Shown here: positions 27,413-36,372 of the stretch, piece after piece
Numbering within the stretch: the first letter of the stretch is position 1
Layout: each line of letters opens with the position of its first letter
From: Massilia kyonggiensis
Lineage (GTDB): Bacteria > Pseudomonadota > Gammaproteobacteria > Burkholderiales > Burkholderiaceae_D
Reading direction: 5' to 3'
DNA length: 64,000 nucleotides
Assembly (NCBI RefSeq): GCF_024756235.1
Contig: NZ_JANUGY010000002.1
Location: 124,001 to 188,000 of the forward strand
Program-made: the position numbers and the translations under genes
Notes under the pieces: model-generated
Told to the model about the DNA's origin: nothing
What the model saw: the letters and a program-made list of their open reading frames with translations, nothing else
Database searches by the model: none

Positions 27413-28060
27413 TCAGCCCTTCTTCAGCACGACGTGCGTGGCGGCCTGCGTCGCCACGTGCTCGGCGACCTTGAACCCGAGCGCGGGCAGGTCGATGCCG
27501 GCCAGCAGCGCTTCGCCCGATCCCAGCAGCACGGGCGAGATGGCGAGGTGCATCTCGTCCACGAGGCCCGCCTGCAGGTATTGGCGGATGGTCGACACGC
27601 CGCCGCCCAGCCGCACGTCCTTGCCGCCCGCGGCCTCTTTGGCGCGGGCGAGCGCGGCCTCGATGCCGTCCGTGACGAAGTAAAAGGTCGTGCCGCCCTT
27701 CATCTCGAGCGGGGGCCGGGCGTGGTGCGTCAGCACGAACACGGGCACGTGGTAGGGCGGCTCGTCGCCCCACCAGCCTTTCCACTCGTCGTCCGGCCAT
27801 GGGCCCCGCACGGGGCCGAACATGTTGCGGCCCAGGATCCATGCGCCGACATTCTCGAAGCCGCGCGCGGCGAAGTCCTCGTCCGGACCGTCGGTTCCCT
27901 TCGATTCGTCGCCCAGCATGCGTTGGAACGTGCGGGTGACGCGGAACCATTGGTGCAGTTTTTCGCCGCCTTCGCCCAGCGGATTCTGCAGGCTCTGGTT
28001 CGGGCCGGCGCCGTAGCCGTCGAGGGACATGGCAAAGCATCGGACAGTCAGTCTGGACAT
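27413..28060 (-). CDS. Dihydrofolate reductase-like (RibD C-terminal fold) protein
   Basis: 215 residues with the RibD-C/DHFR-like pattern: 'LTVRCFAMSLDGYGAG' at the start, 'WILGRNMFGP', 'PVFVLTHHARPPLEMKGGTTFYFVTDGIEAALARAKEAAGGKDVRLGGGVSTIRQYL' and 'DEMHLAISPVLLGSGEALL'. Such proteins bind NADPH and reduce small molecules, and many are annotated only as the DHFR family. AGGAGG lies just upstream of the ATG. It is 20 bp downstream of the FHA gene on the same strand. Despite ribA in the same run, it lacks the deaminase half of RibD. Confidence 0.85.
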   Translation of the reverse strand: MSRLTVRCFAMSLDGYGAGPNQSLQNPLGEGGEKLHQWFRVTRTFQRMLGDESKGTDGPDEDFAARGFENVGAWILGRNMFGPVRGPWPDDEWKGWWGDEPPYHVPVFVLTHHARPPLEMKGGTTFYFVTDGIEAALARAKEAAGGKDVRLGGGVSTIRQYLQAGLVDEMHLAISPVLLGSGEALLAGIDLPALGFKVAEHVATQAATHVVLKKG

Positions 28061-28080
28061 CGTTCGTCTCCTCCTTGCGT

Positions 28081-29049
28081 TCAATCGTCGATTTCGTCAT
28101 CACCCGGCTTGCGCCCGCGGCTGCGGTCGAGCGGGCCCTTCATCGCTTCCACGTCGCGCATGAACTCGTCCACGCCGTGGTCGGGGCTCACGCGGATGGC
28201 GGGCGGCATCAGCACGGACATGTACAACTCGTCCGACAAACGTCCCGTGCGCTGCACATTGCCAGCCAGAATCAGCCCGGAGCATAGCACGGCGAAACCG
28301 GCGCAGACCCAGCGGTAGCGCACGCGGTTGCGGGGGCGGATCGTGCACAAATGAAAATAGATCATCCCGGCCAGCAGCACCGTCGCGACGTGCGACGCGT
28401 AATGCGTGAACCCTTCGGCGGAGAACGCGTAGCCGAGCGTGCTCCCCAGCAGCGCATAGCCGGCGAGGGCCGCGGCGCCGCAGCCGAACACGAACAGGTG
28501 CCGGCCCAGCCGTGCGTGGCGGGCGAACAGCCGGTTGGCGCATGCCCAGATGCCGCCCCACAGCAGCGCGGCCGCCAGCCCGCCCGCGAGCGCCTCCGCA
28601 TAGCGCACCAGCTGGAAATATTCCGTGTCGCTGAGCCAGCGCGCCAGCAGGGCGACGCTCCCCGCGAGTGCCAGGCCCGCGGCGGCGGGCAGCACGCCTT
28701 CCCAGCCGTGGAACGTGCGGTCGAGGAGTTCCGGCACGACGGGGAAGTCGGCCGCGCGCACGCGCAGCGCCGTGTGGCCGATGCGGACGACCGTGTCGCC
28801 CGTGAGCTGGGCGTCCTGCCGGCGCTTGCCATGGATGACGATGCCGTTGCGGGTGCCGAGGTCGTGCAGCAGCAACCGGCCCGCCGCATCCTGCTCGACG
28901 ACGGCGTGCATGGCGGCCGCGTAGTCGTCGTCGAGGATCACGTCGTTGTCGTAGCCGCGCCCGATGCGGATCGGCAGGCGGTCGACGCGCTGGCGGTGCA
29001 GCACGTCGCCGTTCCTGGCCAGCAGCTCGACGAACCACGGGCCGTTCAT
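28081..29049 (-). CDS. FHA-domain membrane protein
   Basis: 322 residues. The N-terminal 105 residues form an FHA domain ('LPIRIGRGYDNDVILDDDYAAAMHAVVE', 'LLHDLGTRNGIVIHG', 'VVRIGHTALRVR') that would bind phosphothreonine; the usual 'GR..' and 'N' positions are present, though the SxxH serine is replaced (AAMHA). Five to six hydrophobic helices follow, ending in a charged cytoplasmic tail (GRKPGDDEIDD). The ATG overlaps the stop of the protease gene (ATGA 29046-29049), so the two products are likely partners at the inner membrane. Confidence 0.85.
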   Translation of the reverse strand: MNGPWFVELLARNGDVLHRQRVDRLPIRIGRGYDNDVILDDDYAAAMHAVVEQDAAGRLLLHDLGTRNGIVIHGKRRQDAQLTGDTVVRIGHTALRVRAADFPVVPELLDRTFHGWEGVLPAAAGLALAGSVALLARWLSDTEYFQLVRYAEALAGGLAAALLWGGIWACANRLFARHARLGRHLFVFGCGAAALAGYALLGSTLGYAFSAEGFTHYASHVATVLLAGMIYFHLCTIRPRNRVRYRWVCAGFAVLCSGLILAGNVQRTGRLSDELYMSVLMPPAIRVSPDHGVDEFMRDVEAMKGPLDRSRGRKPGDDEIDD

Positions 29050-30455
29050 CTGCGGCTCCGTCCCAGGGCAGACAAGAATGCCCGCGTCGCGCGCATGCCG
29101 TTCTCGTACGAGACGCCCGCCAGGTCGAGCCGGCTCTGCAGGCTGGCCTGCGGATCGTCCGTGCTGGCGGCCAGCAGGGTGAAGTTGTACAGCCCCGAGA
29201 ACTTGCGGTAGGCGCGCACGCACGTCACGGCGCGCACGGGCAAGGTGGCCGTGTGCACGAACATCTCCGTGCAGGCGGGTCGCGTGAGGCGCGTGTCGCG
29301 GCCGGTGCCGATGCGGTCGACGCGAAAGCGGCTGCTTGCCAGTACGGCGAACTGCAGCGGATGCAGCGAACTCGAACGGAGCACCTGGTGCGTCATCGAC
29401 ACGTGGCCCGTCTGCTGCGTGTCCGATACGTAGATCGCCGCTTCCATCGCGCAGCTCACCGAGTCAAGCGTGTACTCGGCCTCGGCGCGGAAGTTCGAGC
29501 GGCCCCAGCAGCGCAATTGCTGCGATTCGCGCACAGGCACCTGGTACGGCCCCATCGCGCGCATCGACAGCGGCTCAGCCAGCAGGCGGTCGATCAGCGC
29601 GCGCTGGTGCGCCAGCAGCTGCTGGCCGATCAGCGGATTGAAATTCTTCGGCGGATGCGGTTGCGCGGCTGCCTGCCGCAGCAGCTCCTGCGCGTACTTG
29701 ACGGGTACGAGGAAGCTGACCAGTTCGCCGTCGCGGCGCTTGGAGACGTTGACGCCCGCCACGACGCCGGCCGCCGTCACGCTGGGCCCGCCGCTCATCC
29801 CGGAGTTGATGGGGCCCGTGAAAATCAGCTGCTCATAAAAGCTGCGCGTGACGATGCCGTTGTACGAGCCTTCCGAAATGGCGAAGCCGAGGTCGAGCGG
29901 ATTGCCGAGCGAATACAGGTACTGGCCCTGCACGAGTTTCACGGGCTTGTCCGGCACCTGGAAGAAGCCCGTGCCGTTGCGGTTCACGCGCACGACGGCC
30001 AGGTCGTGCAGCACGTCCACCGCCAGCAGTTCGATGGGGCCGCCATTGCCGTCCGTGTCGACGTATTCGCCGACATAGACGTCCGGGTCGAGCGCCATCT
30101 GCGACACGACGTGGTAATTGGTCAGCACGAGGTTGCCGGTGCCGACGAGGAAGCCGGAGCCGACGCTGGACTGGCTGCGGCCGTTCCTGAGCAGCATGCG
30201 AATCTGCAGCAGGTCGGCCTTCGCGGCGGAGTACAGGGTTTGCGCGGCGCTGGAGGGCGTGGGCAGCGCGGCCGTTTCGTCCGTCTCGCCGGGGCCGGGC
30301 GCGGGCGGCGTCGTCGCGGGCGGCGTAGCGGGCGGGATCACGAGCGGCGGTTGCGGCGCCGGTCTGACACGCTGGCCCGCCTTGCCGGCGGCGATGGCCA
30401 GCGAAGCGGCGGCGCCGAAAACAAGGGCGGCAAGGGCGGCGGATGGGAGGCGCAT
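29046..30455 (-). CDS. Secreted trypsin-like serine protease (S1C/Deg-like)
   Basis: 469 residues: a signal peptide (ends near residue 22), a Pro/Thr-rich linker (30-65), then a trypsin-like domain with the triad H115 ('LTNYHVVS'), D151 ('HDLAVVRV') and S221 ('NSGMSGGPSV'). There is no PDZ domain; instead a roughly 200-residue C-terminal region of unknown fold follows, with paired cysteines. The gene is translationally coupled to the FHA membrane protein gene. It probably acts in the periplasm; substrate unknown. Confidence 0.87.
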   Translation of the reverse strand: MRLPSAALAALVFGAAASLAIAAGKAGQRVRPAPQPPLVIPPATPPATTPPAPGPGETDETAALPTPSSAAQTLYSAAKADLLQIRMLLRNGRSQSSVGSGFLVGTGNLVLTNYHVVSQMALDPDVYVGEYVDTDGNGGPIELLAVDVLHDLAVVRVNRNGTGFFQVPDKPVKLVQGQYLYSLGNPLDLGFAISEGSYNGIVTRSFYEQLIFTGPINSGMSGGPSVTAAGVVAGVNVSKRRDGELVSFLVPVKYAQELLRQAAAQPHPPKNFNPLIGQQLLAHQRALIDRLLAEPLSMRAMGPYQVPVRESQQLRCWGRSNFRAEAEYTLDSVSCAMEAAIYVSDTQQTGHVSMTHQVLRSSSLHPLQFAVLASSRFRVDRIGTGRDTRLTRPACTEMFVHTATLPVRAVTCVRAYRKFSGLYNFTLLAASTDDPQASLQSRLDLAGVSYENGMRATRAFLSALGRSRR

Positions 30456-30492
30456 GGTGCCTCCATCTTGCCAGAACCGCCCGCGGCGGGGA

Positions 30493-31140
30493 TTACGCTT
30501 CGCTGTCGAGCACCGCTTCGGTGGCCGGGGTCATCATGTGACCCAGCTTGGCCTGCTTGGTATTCAGGTAGTTGTCGTTGTAGGCGTTGCGGTTGACGAG
30601 CAGCGGCACGCGCTCGGCGACCTTGATGCCCAGCTTGCCGAGGGCGTCGATCTTGCGCGGGTTGTTCGTCATCAGGCGCACCGCTTCGATGCCGAACTGT
30701 TCCAGCATCGGCAGCACCAGCTCGTAGTTGCGCGCGTCGGCGTGGAAGCCCAGCTGCAGGTTCGCCTCGACCGTGTCGGCACCCGCTTCCTGCAGGCGGT
30801 AGGCGCGGATCTTGTTCACGAGGCCGATGCCGCGGCCTTCCTGGCGCAGGTACAGCAGGATGCCGCGGCCTTCGTCGGCGATGCGGCGCAGCGCCGATTC
30901 CAGCTGGGCGCCGCAGTCGCAGCGCTGCGAGAACATCACGTCGCCCGTCAGGCATTCCGAGTGGATGCGCGCCAGCGGGGCGTCGCCCGTGGACAGGTCG
31001 CCCAGCGTCATCGCCAGATGCTCCTTGCCGGTCGCATGTTCAATGAACGCATGCAGGGTGAACTGCGCCCACGGCGTCGGCAGGGAGCACGACGTGACGT
31101 AGTCGACGAGGTTGGACGGCGCGGTGGCTTTGTCTTGCAT
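30493..31140 (-). CDS. ribA: GTP cyclohydrolase II
   Basis: First committed step of riboflavin synthesis: GTP to diamino-hydroxy-ribosylaminopyrimidine phosphate, with release of formate and pyrophosphate. The 215 residues are a stand-alone GCH II, not fused to RibB. The zinc cysteines are in '[21 protein letters not shown]'; the active-site segment is '[21 protein letters not shown]'; '[12 protein letters not shown]' closes the domain. It heads the minus-strand run with the protease gene, 37 bp apart. No FMN riboswitch was seen upstream. Confidence 0.95.
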   Translation of the reverse strand: MQDKATAPSNLVDYVTSCSLPTPWAQFTLHAFIEHATGKEHLAMTLGDLSTGDAPLARIHSECLTGDVMFSQRCDCGAQLESALRRIADEGRGILLYLRQEGRGIGLVNKIRAYRLQEAGADTVEANLQLGFHADARNYELVLPMLEQFGIEAVRLMTNNPRKIDALGKLGIKVAERVPLLVNRNAYNDNYLNTKQAKLGHMMTPATEAVLDSEA

Positions 31141-31387
31141 GGCTGTTCCTGACGATGACGCGAATAATGGTTATGTAACAGGCGAGTTTACCGGAAATCG
31201 GACATGGCCGTGTAGTTCGCCCCCTCGCGGCCCCTCCGCCCCGCCATCCGATATGGGTGCTGCTGGTCGGAAATGCAACAATGCGTCGCGGGTGTTCACG
31301 TGGTGCAACACAATTCCCGCACGGAATCTTGGCTGTGCTAGGCTCACACCAGCGTCGATACGGGCGCACTGTTCTCGTCGGTTCGCC

Positions 31388-33673
31388 ATGCAAAGTCCCC
31401 TGAAATCCGTCCGCCGCCTGCTGCCGCGCGCCCTCGGCGCCTGGCTCGCCCTGGCCTTCGTGTTGCTGTCCATCGTCCTCACGCTGGTGCTGACGTCTAT
31501 CATCGAACGCAAGTCGGCCGAGCAGGTCCAGACGAGCATCGGCCACGGCCTGGCCGAGCTGGCGATGCAGACGTCGGACAAGCTGGAACGGGGCATGTTC
31601 GAACGCTACCGCGAGGTGGGCCTGCTGGCTCGGCGCCGCGTGCTGGCCGAAGGGCAGCCGCAGGAGCGCCGGCGCGCCACGCTGGACGGCATCCGGAACA
31701 GCCTCGGTTACTACAGCTGGATCGGCCTCGCCGGCCTGGACGGCAAGGTGCAGGTCGCGGCCCAGGGCCTGCTGGAAGGGGCGGACGTGTCCAAGCGCCC
31801 GTGGTTCCGCAATGCCCTGCGCGGCATCCACGCGGGCGACGTGCACGAGGCGGTACTCCTGGCGCGCTACCTGCCCAGGCAGGACGAGCCCTGGCGCTTC
31901 GTCGACGTCGCCTTTCCCTACGTCGACGACGAGGGCGTCACGCGCGGCGTGCTGGGCGCGCACCTGTCCTGGCAATGGGCGCGCGACGTCGAGCGGTCCG
32001 TGATGGCCGGGATCGCGGCGCGGCGCCAGGTCGAGGCGCTGATCGTGGATGCGGACGGCAACGTGCTGCTCGGGCCGGCCGACGTGACGGGCCGGCGCCT
32101 GACCCTGCCGAGCCTGAAGGCGGCCCATGCGCAGCGCCGCGGCGGCTACGTCGTCGAGACGTGGCCGGACGGCCGCTCGTACCTCGTCGGCTACCAGCTG
32201 GGCCACGGTTACGGCGAGTATCCCGGCCTGGGCTGGACGGTGCTCGTGCGCCAGAACGCCGACGACGCGTTCGCGCCCGTGCGCCGCCTGCGCGAATACG
32301 GGCTGGCCGCCGGCGCCGTGCTGGCGGGCGCGTTCTCGCTGGCCGGCGTGTGGCTGGCGCGCCGCATCACGCGGCCGCTGGGCGATCTGGCCGATACCGC
32401 GCAGCGCATCCGCGCGGGCGAGACGACCCCGATCGAAATCAGGCGGGGCGGCTATGCCGAGGTGCGCGCGCTGGCCACCACGCTGAACGCGCTCGTGGCG
32501 AATCTCGTGCGGCGCCGGCGCGCGCTGGAAGACCTGAATGCGACGCTGGAAGCGCGCGTCGAGGCGCGCACGCGCGAGCTGGAACAGGCGCTGGCCAGCG
32601 TGCGCGCCAACGAGCAGCGCATCGCCACCATCGTCGAGACGGCGCAGGATGCGTTCATCGCCGTCGACATGCGCGGCCGCATCTGCGACTGGAATTCGGC
32701 GGCCGAGACGATGCTCGGCTGGTCGCGCGACGAAGCCATGGGCCGCGTCGTGTCGGATCTCATCATGCCGGAACGCTTCCGTGCCCATTCGCGCGAACTG
32801 ATGCGCCATTTCCTCGAGACGGGAGAACTGGACACGCTGGGCCGGCGCGTCGAACGCATCCTGCTGGCGCGCGACGGCCGCGAGATCCCCGTCGAAATGA
32901 CGCTGGGCCTGGCCGGCACGGGCGACGGCCTGTTCTTCTCCGCGTTCATGCACGACATCTCGGCGCGCAAGGAAGTCGAGCGCATGAAGGACGAATTCGT
33001 GTCGACCGTGTCGCACGAGCTGCGCACGCCGCTGACGGCGATCTCGGCGTCGCTGGCGCTGCTGGCCGACGGCATGGCCGGCGAACTGCCGCCCGACGCG
33101 AAGGGCCTCGTGGACGTCGCCAACGCGAGCTCGGGACGGCTCGTGCGCCTGATCGGCGACGTGCTCGACATCCAGAAGATGGACGCCGGCAGCATGACGT
33201 TCGAGAAGGAAGTGCAGCCGGTGCTGCCGCTGGCCGAGGATGCCGTCGCGGCGATGCAGAGCTTCGCCGCGCAAGCCGGGGTCAACCTGTCGTGCGTGGC
33301 GGCGCCCGGCGCGGAAACCGCCCGCGCGGACGTCGACCGCGACCGCCTGGCCCAGGTGCTCACGAACCTGCTGTCGAACGCGATCAAGTTTTCCGGACCC
33401 GGAACCACCGTGCGCACGCAGGTCGAGGCGGGCGCGGAGCACGTGCGCCTCGCCGTGGCCGACGAGGGCGCGGGCATTCCGGAAGCGTTCCGCGAGCGCG
33501 TGTTCCAGCGTTTCGCCCAGGCCGACGGCGCCGATTCGCGGCGCCAGGGCGGCACGGGCCTCGGCCTGTCGATCTGCAAAACGATCGTCGAGGAGATGGG
33601 CGGGACCATCCGGTTCGACAGCGTCGAAGGCATCGGCACCACGTTCTACGTCGAGCTGCCGCTCGCCGCCTGA
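31388..33673 (+). CDS. Sensor histidine kinase: dCache-like sensor, HAMP, PAS, HisKA, HATPase
   Basis: 761 residues. TM1 is near residues 20-40 (ALAFVLLSIVLTLVLTSII), a large periplasmic double-Cache-like sensor spans about 45-295, TM2 is near 305-322, then HAMP ('RRITRPLGDLADTAQRIRAGE'), a coiled coil, PAS ('ETAQDAFIAVDMRGRICDWNSAAETMLGW'), HisKA with H about 542 in 'VSHELRTPLTAI', and an HATPase ('LTNLLSNAIKFSGPG', 'GGTGLGLSICK'). The ATG at 31388 precedes the membrane segment; the upstream open frame has no ribosome site. Its last 28 bp overlap the convergent GGDEF-EAL gene. No cognate regulator is adjacent. Confidence 0.92.
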   Translation: MQSPLKSVRRLLPRALGAWLALAFVLLSIVLTLVLTSIIERKSAEQVQTSIGHGLAELAMQTSDKLERGMFERYREVGLLARRRVLAEGQPQERRRATLDGIRNSLGYYSWIGLAGLDGKVQVAAQGLLEGADVSKRPWFRNALRGIHAGDVHEAVLLARYLPRQDEPWRFVDVAFPYVDDEGVTRGVLGAHLSWQWARDVERSVMAGIAARRQVEALIVDADGNVLLGPADVTGRRLTLPSLKAAHAQRRGGYVVETWPDGRSYLVGYQLGHGYGEYPGLGWTVLVRQNADDAFAPVRRLREYGLAAGAVLAGAFSLAGVWLARRITRPLGDLADTAQRIRAGETTPIEIRRGGYAEVRALATTLNALVANLVRRRRALEDLNATLEARVEARTRELEQALASVRANEQRIATIVETAQDAFIAVDMRGRICDWNSAAETMLGWSRDEAMGRVVSDLIMPERFRAHSRELMRHFLETGELDTLGRRVERILLARDGREIPVEMTLGLAGTGDGLFFSAFMHDISARKEVERMKDEFVSTVSHELRTPLTAISASLALLADGMAGELPPDAKGLVDVANASSGRLVRLIGDVLDIQKMDAGSMTFEKEVQPVLPLAEDAVAAMQSFAAQAGVNLSCVAAPGAETARADVDRDRLAQVLTNLLSNAIKFSGPGTTVRTQVEAGAEHVRLAVADEGAGIPEAFRERVFQRFAQADGADSRRQGGTGLGLSICKTIVEEMGGTIRFDSVEGIGTTFYVELPLAA

Positions 33674-35811
33674 GCCGGCGCGCGGCCGTAGCGCCGCTCG
33701 AATTCGTCCATGGCGACGGGGCGGCCCAGCAGGTAGCCCTGCATCACGTCGCAGCCGTGCGCGGCCAGGAACGCGTGCTGCGCGTCCAGTTCCACGCCTT
33801 CCGCGATCGTCGCCAGGTGCAGCTTGCGGGCCAGCGCGATGATCGCTTCGACGATCGACGACGCGTTCGGGTCGTGGTCGACCTCGCGCACGAACGAGCG
33901 GTCGATCTTCAGCGCCGCCAGCGGAAAGCGGGCCAAGTAGGCCAGCGACGAATAGCCGGTGCCGAAATCGTCCAGCGCGAAGTGGATGCCGAGCCGGCGC
34001 AACTGGTGCATGCGGTCGACCAGGTCGTCCGGATTGCGGGCGAAGACGCTCTCCGTCAATTCCAGCGTGAGGCGGTCGGCGGGTGCGCCCGTCGCGGCCA
34101 GCAGCGTGGCGACGGCGTGCGGAAAATCCGGGTCGCGCAACTGGTGCACGCTGACGTTCACCGCGAGCTTCAATGTGGCGAGGCGCGGCGCCCGGGCCCA
34201 GCGCGCGAGCGCGTGGCAGCCCTGTTCCAGCACGTCCATCCCGAGCGCGGCGATCAGGCCGCCGGATTCGGCCGCGCCGATGAATTCGCCGGGGCCCACC
34301 AGTTCATCCGCGCCGCGCTTCCAGCGCACGAGCGCCTCCGCGCCCACGAGGCTGCCGTCGTGGCCGAACTGCGGCTGGCAGTACAGCACGAACTGGCGCC
34401 GCGCGAGGCCCGTGCGCAGGGCGGCCGACAGCGCGGCTTGGCGGTCGGCCGCGGCCTGCATGCCGGGATCGAAGAAGCGCAGCGTGTTGCGGCCCTCGTC
34501 CTTGGCGCGGTACATCGCGAGGTCGGCCTGGCGCAGCAGCGCGTCGATGTCGGTGGGGTGGCCGTCGAACAGCGTCGCGCCGATGCTCGGGCTGCTGGCG
34601 CACTGGCGTCCGGCCAGCTCGAACGGCTCGCCCAGTATCTCCAGCACCTTGCGGCCCACGGCCTGGACTTCGATCGTCGCCTCGGCCGGGGTGGCGCCCA
34701 GGTTTTCCAGCACGATCACGAATTCGTCGCCGCCAAGGCGCGCCAGGTGGTCGCCTTCGCGCAGCGCCCGGCGCAGCCGCCGCGCCACTTCGCGCAGCAG
34801 CAGGTCGCCCACGTCGTGGCCCATCGTGTCGTTCAGGAGCTTGAAGTTGTCGAGGTCGAGGAACAGCAGGGCGCCGTGGCGGCCCGCGCGGCCGTTGCGC
34901 GCGAGGATCTGGCTCAGTTCCTCGAGCAGGAAGCGCCGGTTCGGCAGGCCCGTCAACTGGTCGAAATACGCCAGTTCGTGGATGCGGCGCTCGGCCTGCT
35001 TGCGCTCGGTGAGGTCCGTGTTCGTGCCGGACAGGCGCACCGCGTTGCCCGCGCCGTCGCGCAGGATGTAGCCGCGGCTCAGCACGGGGACGTAGTGGCC
35101 GTCGCGGTGGCGCAGGCGGAATTCCATGCTGTAGGCCTGGCGCGGCCCGGGCAGCAGTTCGTCCAGGAAGGCGACCACGCGGATGCGGTCCTCGGGATGC
35201 GTCAGGCGCACCCACGCCTCCGGGTCGGCGGCCTGCTCGCCGGGCACGTAGCCGAGCATCTCCCACCAGCGCGGCGAATAATAGAGTTCGCCGGTGACGA
35301 GGTCCCAGTCCCACGGCGCATCGGTCGACCCCTGCAGCGCGAGACGCATGCGCTCTTCGGACTTGTGCAGCGATTGTTCCGCGTCCTTGAGCGCCGTGCA
35401 GTCCGTGAAGCAGACGACGACGCGGTGGATGGCGCCGTGCTCGTCGCGCTCCGGATAAGCATTGCAGATCGCCCAGCGCACGTCGCCGTGGGCCGGACGA
35501 TAGACTCCAACGACGAGGTCCGACACCTTGGCGCCCGTGCGCAGGACCGCGTTCACGGGAAATTCGGAGGGCTGCATGCGGGAGCCGTCCGCGCGCACGA
35601 AATGCCAGGCGTCGTCGTCGGCCTGCGCCTCCCGTGCCTCATGTTCGCTGCGCCCCAGCAGCGCCAGCGCCTGGCGGTTGGCCGCCACCACGCGGCCGCT
35701 GGCATCATGCATCACGACGCCGGCCGGCAGGTGGGCGAGCAGGTCGTCGAAGCGGCGCTGGGCGTCGTCCGGAACGTCGGCGCGACGGATGCTTGGCGGG
35801 TTCGCGTGCAT
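33646..35811 (-). CDS. PAS-PAS-GGDEF-EAL protein, bifunctional c-di-GMP enzyme
   Basis: 721 residues, no membrane segment: PAS1 (about 15-135), PAS2 with PAC ('MEFRLRHRDGHYVPVLSRGYILRDGAGNAVRLSGTNTDLTERK'; 150-275), GGDEF (285-445; motif 'ARLGGDEFVIVLENL' intact) and EAL (460-705; 'GAEALVRW', 'LDDFGTGYSSLAYL', 'LKIDRSFV', 'IAEGVE'). Both catalytic halves look complete, so it can in principle make and break c-di-GMP. It lies 128 bp downstream of the PilZ gene on the same strand, the last member of the glycosyltransferase run. Confidence 0.92.
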   Translation of the reverse strand: MHANPPSIRRADVPDDAQRRFDDLLAHLPAGVVMHDASGRVVAANRQALALLGRSEHEAREAQADDDAWHFVRADGSRMQPSEFPVNAVLRTGAKVSDLVVGVYRPAHGDVRWAICNAYPERDEHGAIHRVVVCFTDCTALKDAEQSLHKSEERMRLALQGSTDAPWDWDLVTGELYYSPRWWEMLGYVPGEQAADPEAWVRLTHPEDRIRVVAFLDELLPGPRQAYSMEFRLRHRDGHYVPVLSRGYILRDGAGNAVRLSGTNTDLTERKQAERRIHELAYFDQLTGLPNRRFLLEELSQILARNGRAGRHGALLFLDLDNFKLLNDTMGHDVGDLLLREVARRLRRALREGDHLARLGGDEFVIVLENLGATPAEATIEVQAVGRKVLEILGEPFELAGRQCASSPSIGATLFDGHPTDIDALLRQADLAMYRAKDEGRNTLRFFDPGMQAAADRQAALSAALRTGLARRQFVLYCQPQFGHDGSLVGAEALVRWKRGADELVGPGEFIGAAESGGLIAALGMDVLEQGCHALARWARAPRLATLKLAVNVSVHQLRDPDFPHAVATLLAATGAPADRLTLELTESVFARNPDDLVDRMHQLRRLGIHFALDDFGTGYSSLAYLARFPLAALKIDRSFVREVDHDPNASSIVEAIIALARKLHLATIAEGVELDAQHAFLAAHGCDVMQGYLLGRPVAMDEFERRYGRAPAQAASGSST

Positions 35812-35939
35812 GTGGACTTTTGGTTACGATTTCCGCGCATGCTAGCAGTTCCTGAACACCGGTGGCGCGCGCTCAGGCCGCTTTTGTCGCGTCAACCCGA
35901 CGGCGGCGCGCGGTAGCGGAAATCACGCTGGCGGACCAG

Positions 35940-36302
35940 TCAACGCGTGCCGAAATTGACGAACTCCGCCAGCAGGCTGCCCGTGGCCGGCATCATGCCC
36001 GTGAACATGAGCCCTACGCGGACGGCGTCGCGCACGAAGACGCTGTTCGATGCGCGGGCATTCAGGTCGAGCCGCCGCACGCTGCCGCCGCTGAAGACGG
36101 AAAAGGCGACGCGGCACGTGCTGCCGTCGGGCAGGGGGCGAGGCAGGAGGACGGCCATGCCGTCGCGGCCGATGTCGACGGTGACGGCGGCGAGCGACGG
36201 ACCCCCGGTCACATCGACGACGGCGCGCACGCGGCACAGGCGGCGCGGGGAGCGCCGGTCGTCGCCGTAGGCGTCCGTCTGAAAAGCGCGATTCGATTCC
36301 AC
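35940..36302 (-). CDS. PilZ-domain protein (c-di-GMP receptor)
   Basis: A 120-residue single-domain protein. The arginine cluster 'DDRRSPRRLCRVRA' near residues 14-26 supplies the RxxxR motif, and 'DIGRDGMAV' near 43 matches [D/N]x[S/A/G]xxG. It should bind c-di-GMP and act on a partner protein. It sits 70 bp downstream of the TIM-barrel protein gene in the same direction, between it and a GGDEF-EAL gene; I infer that it conveys c-di-GMP control to the glycosyltransferase. Confidence 0.85.
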   Translation of the reverse strand: MESNRAFQTDAYGDDRRSPRRLCRVRAVVDVTGGPSLAAVTVDIGRDGMAVLLPRPLPDGSTCRVAFSVFSGGSVRRLDLNARASNSVFVRDAVRVGLMFTGMMPATGSLLAEFVNFGTR

Positions 36303-36372
36303 AACAAGAACGGGTGTAAAGACAAACCCGTCGATTGTTGCTGATGGGAACTAACTTGTGGTTGTCGATGCG

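Noticed and set aside
27413..31140. Riboflavin operon (ribA plus a RibD-like gene)
   Set aside because: The 27413-28060 product has only the reductase fold without the deaminase domain, and a protease and an FHA gene lie between. The shared fold is not evidence of a rib operon.
31141..31387. FMN riboswitch upstream of ribA
   Set aside because: No RFN-element-like conserved blocks were recognisable in the region; it looks like a plain divergent promoter.
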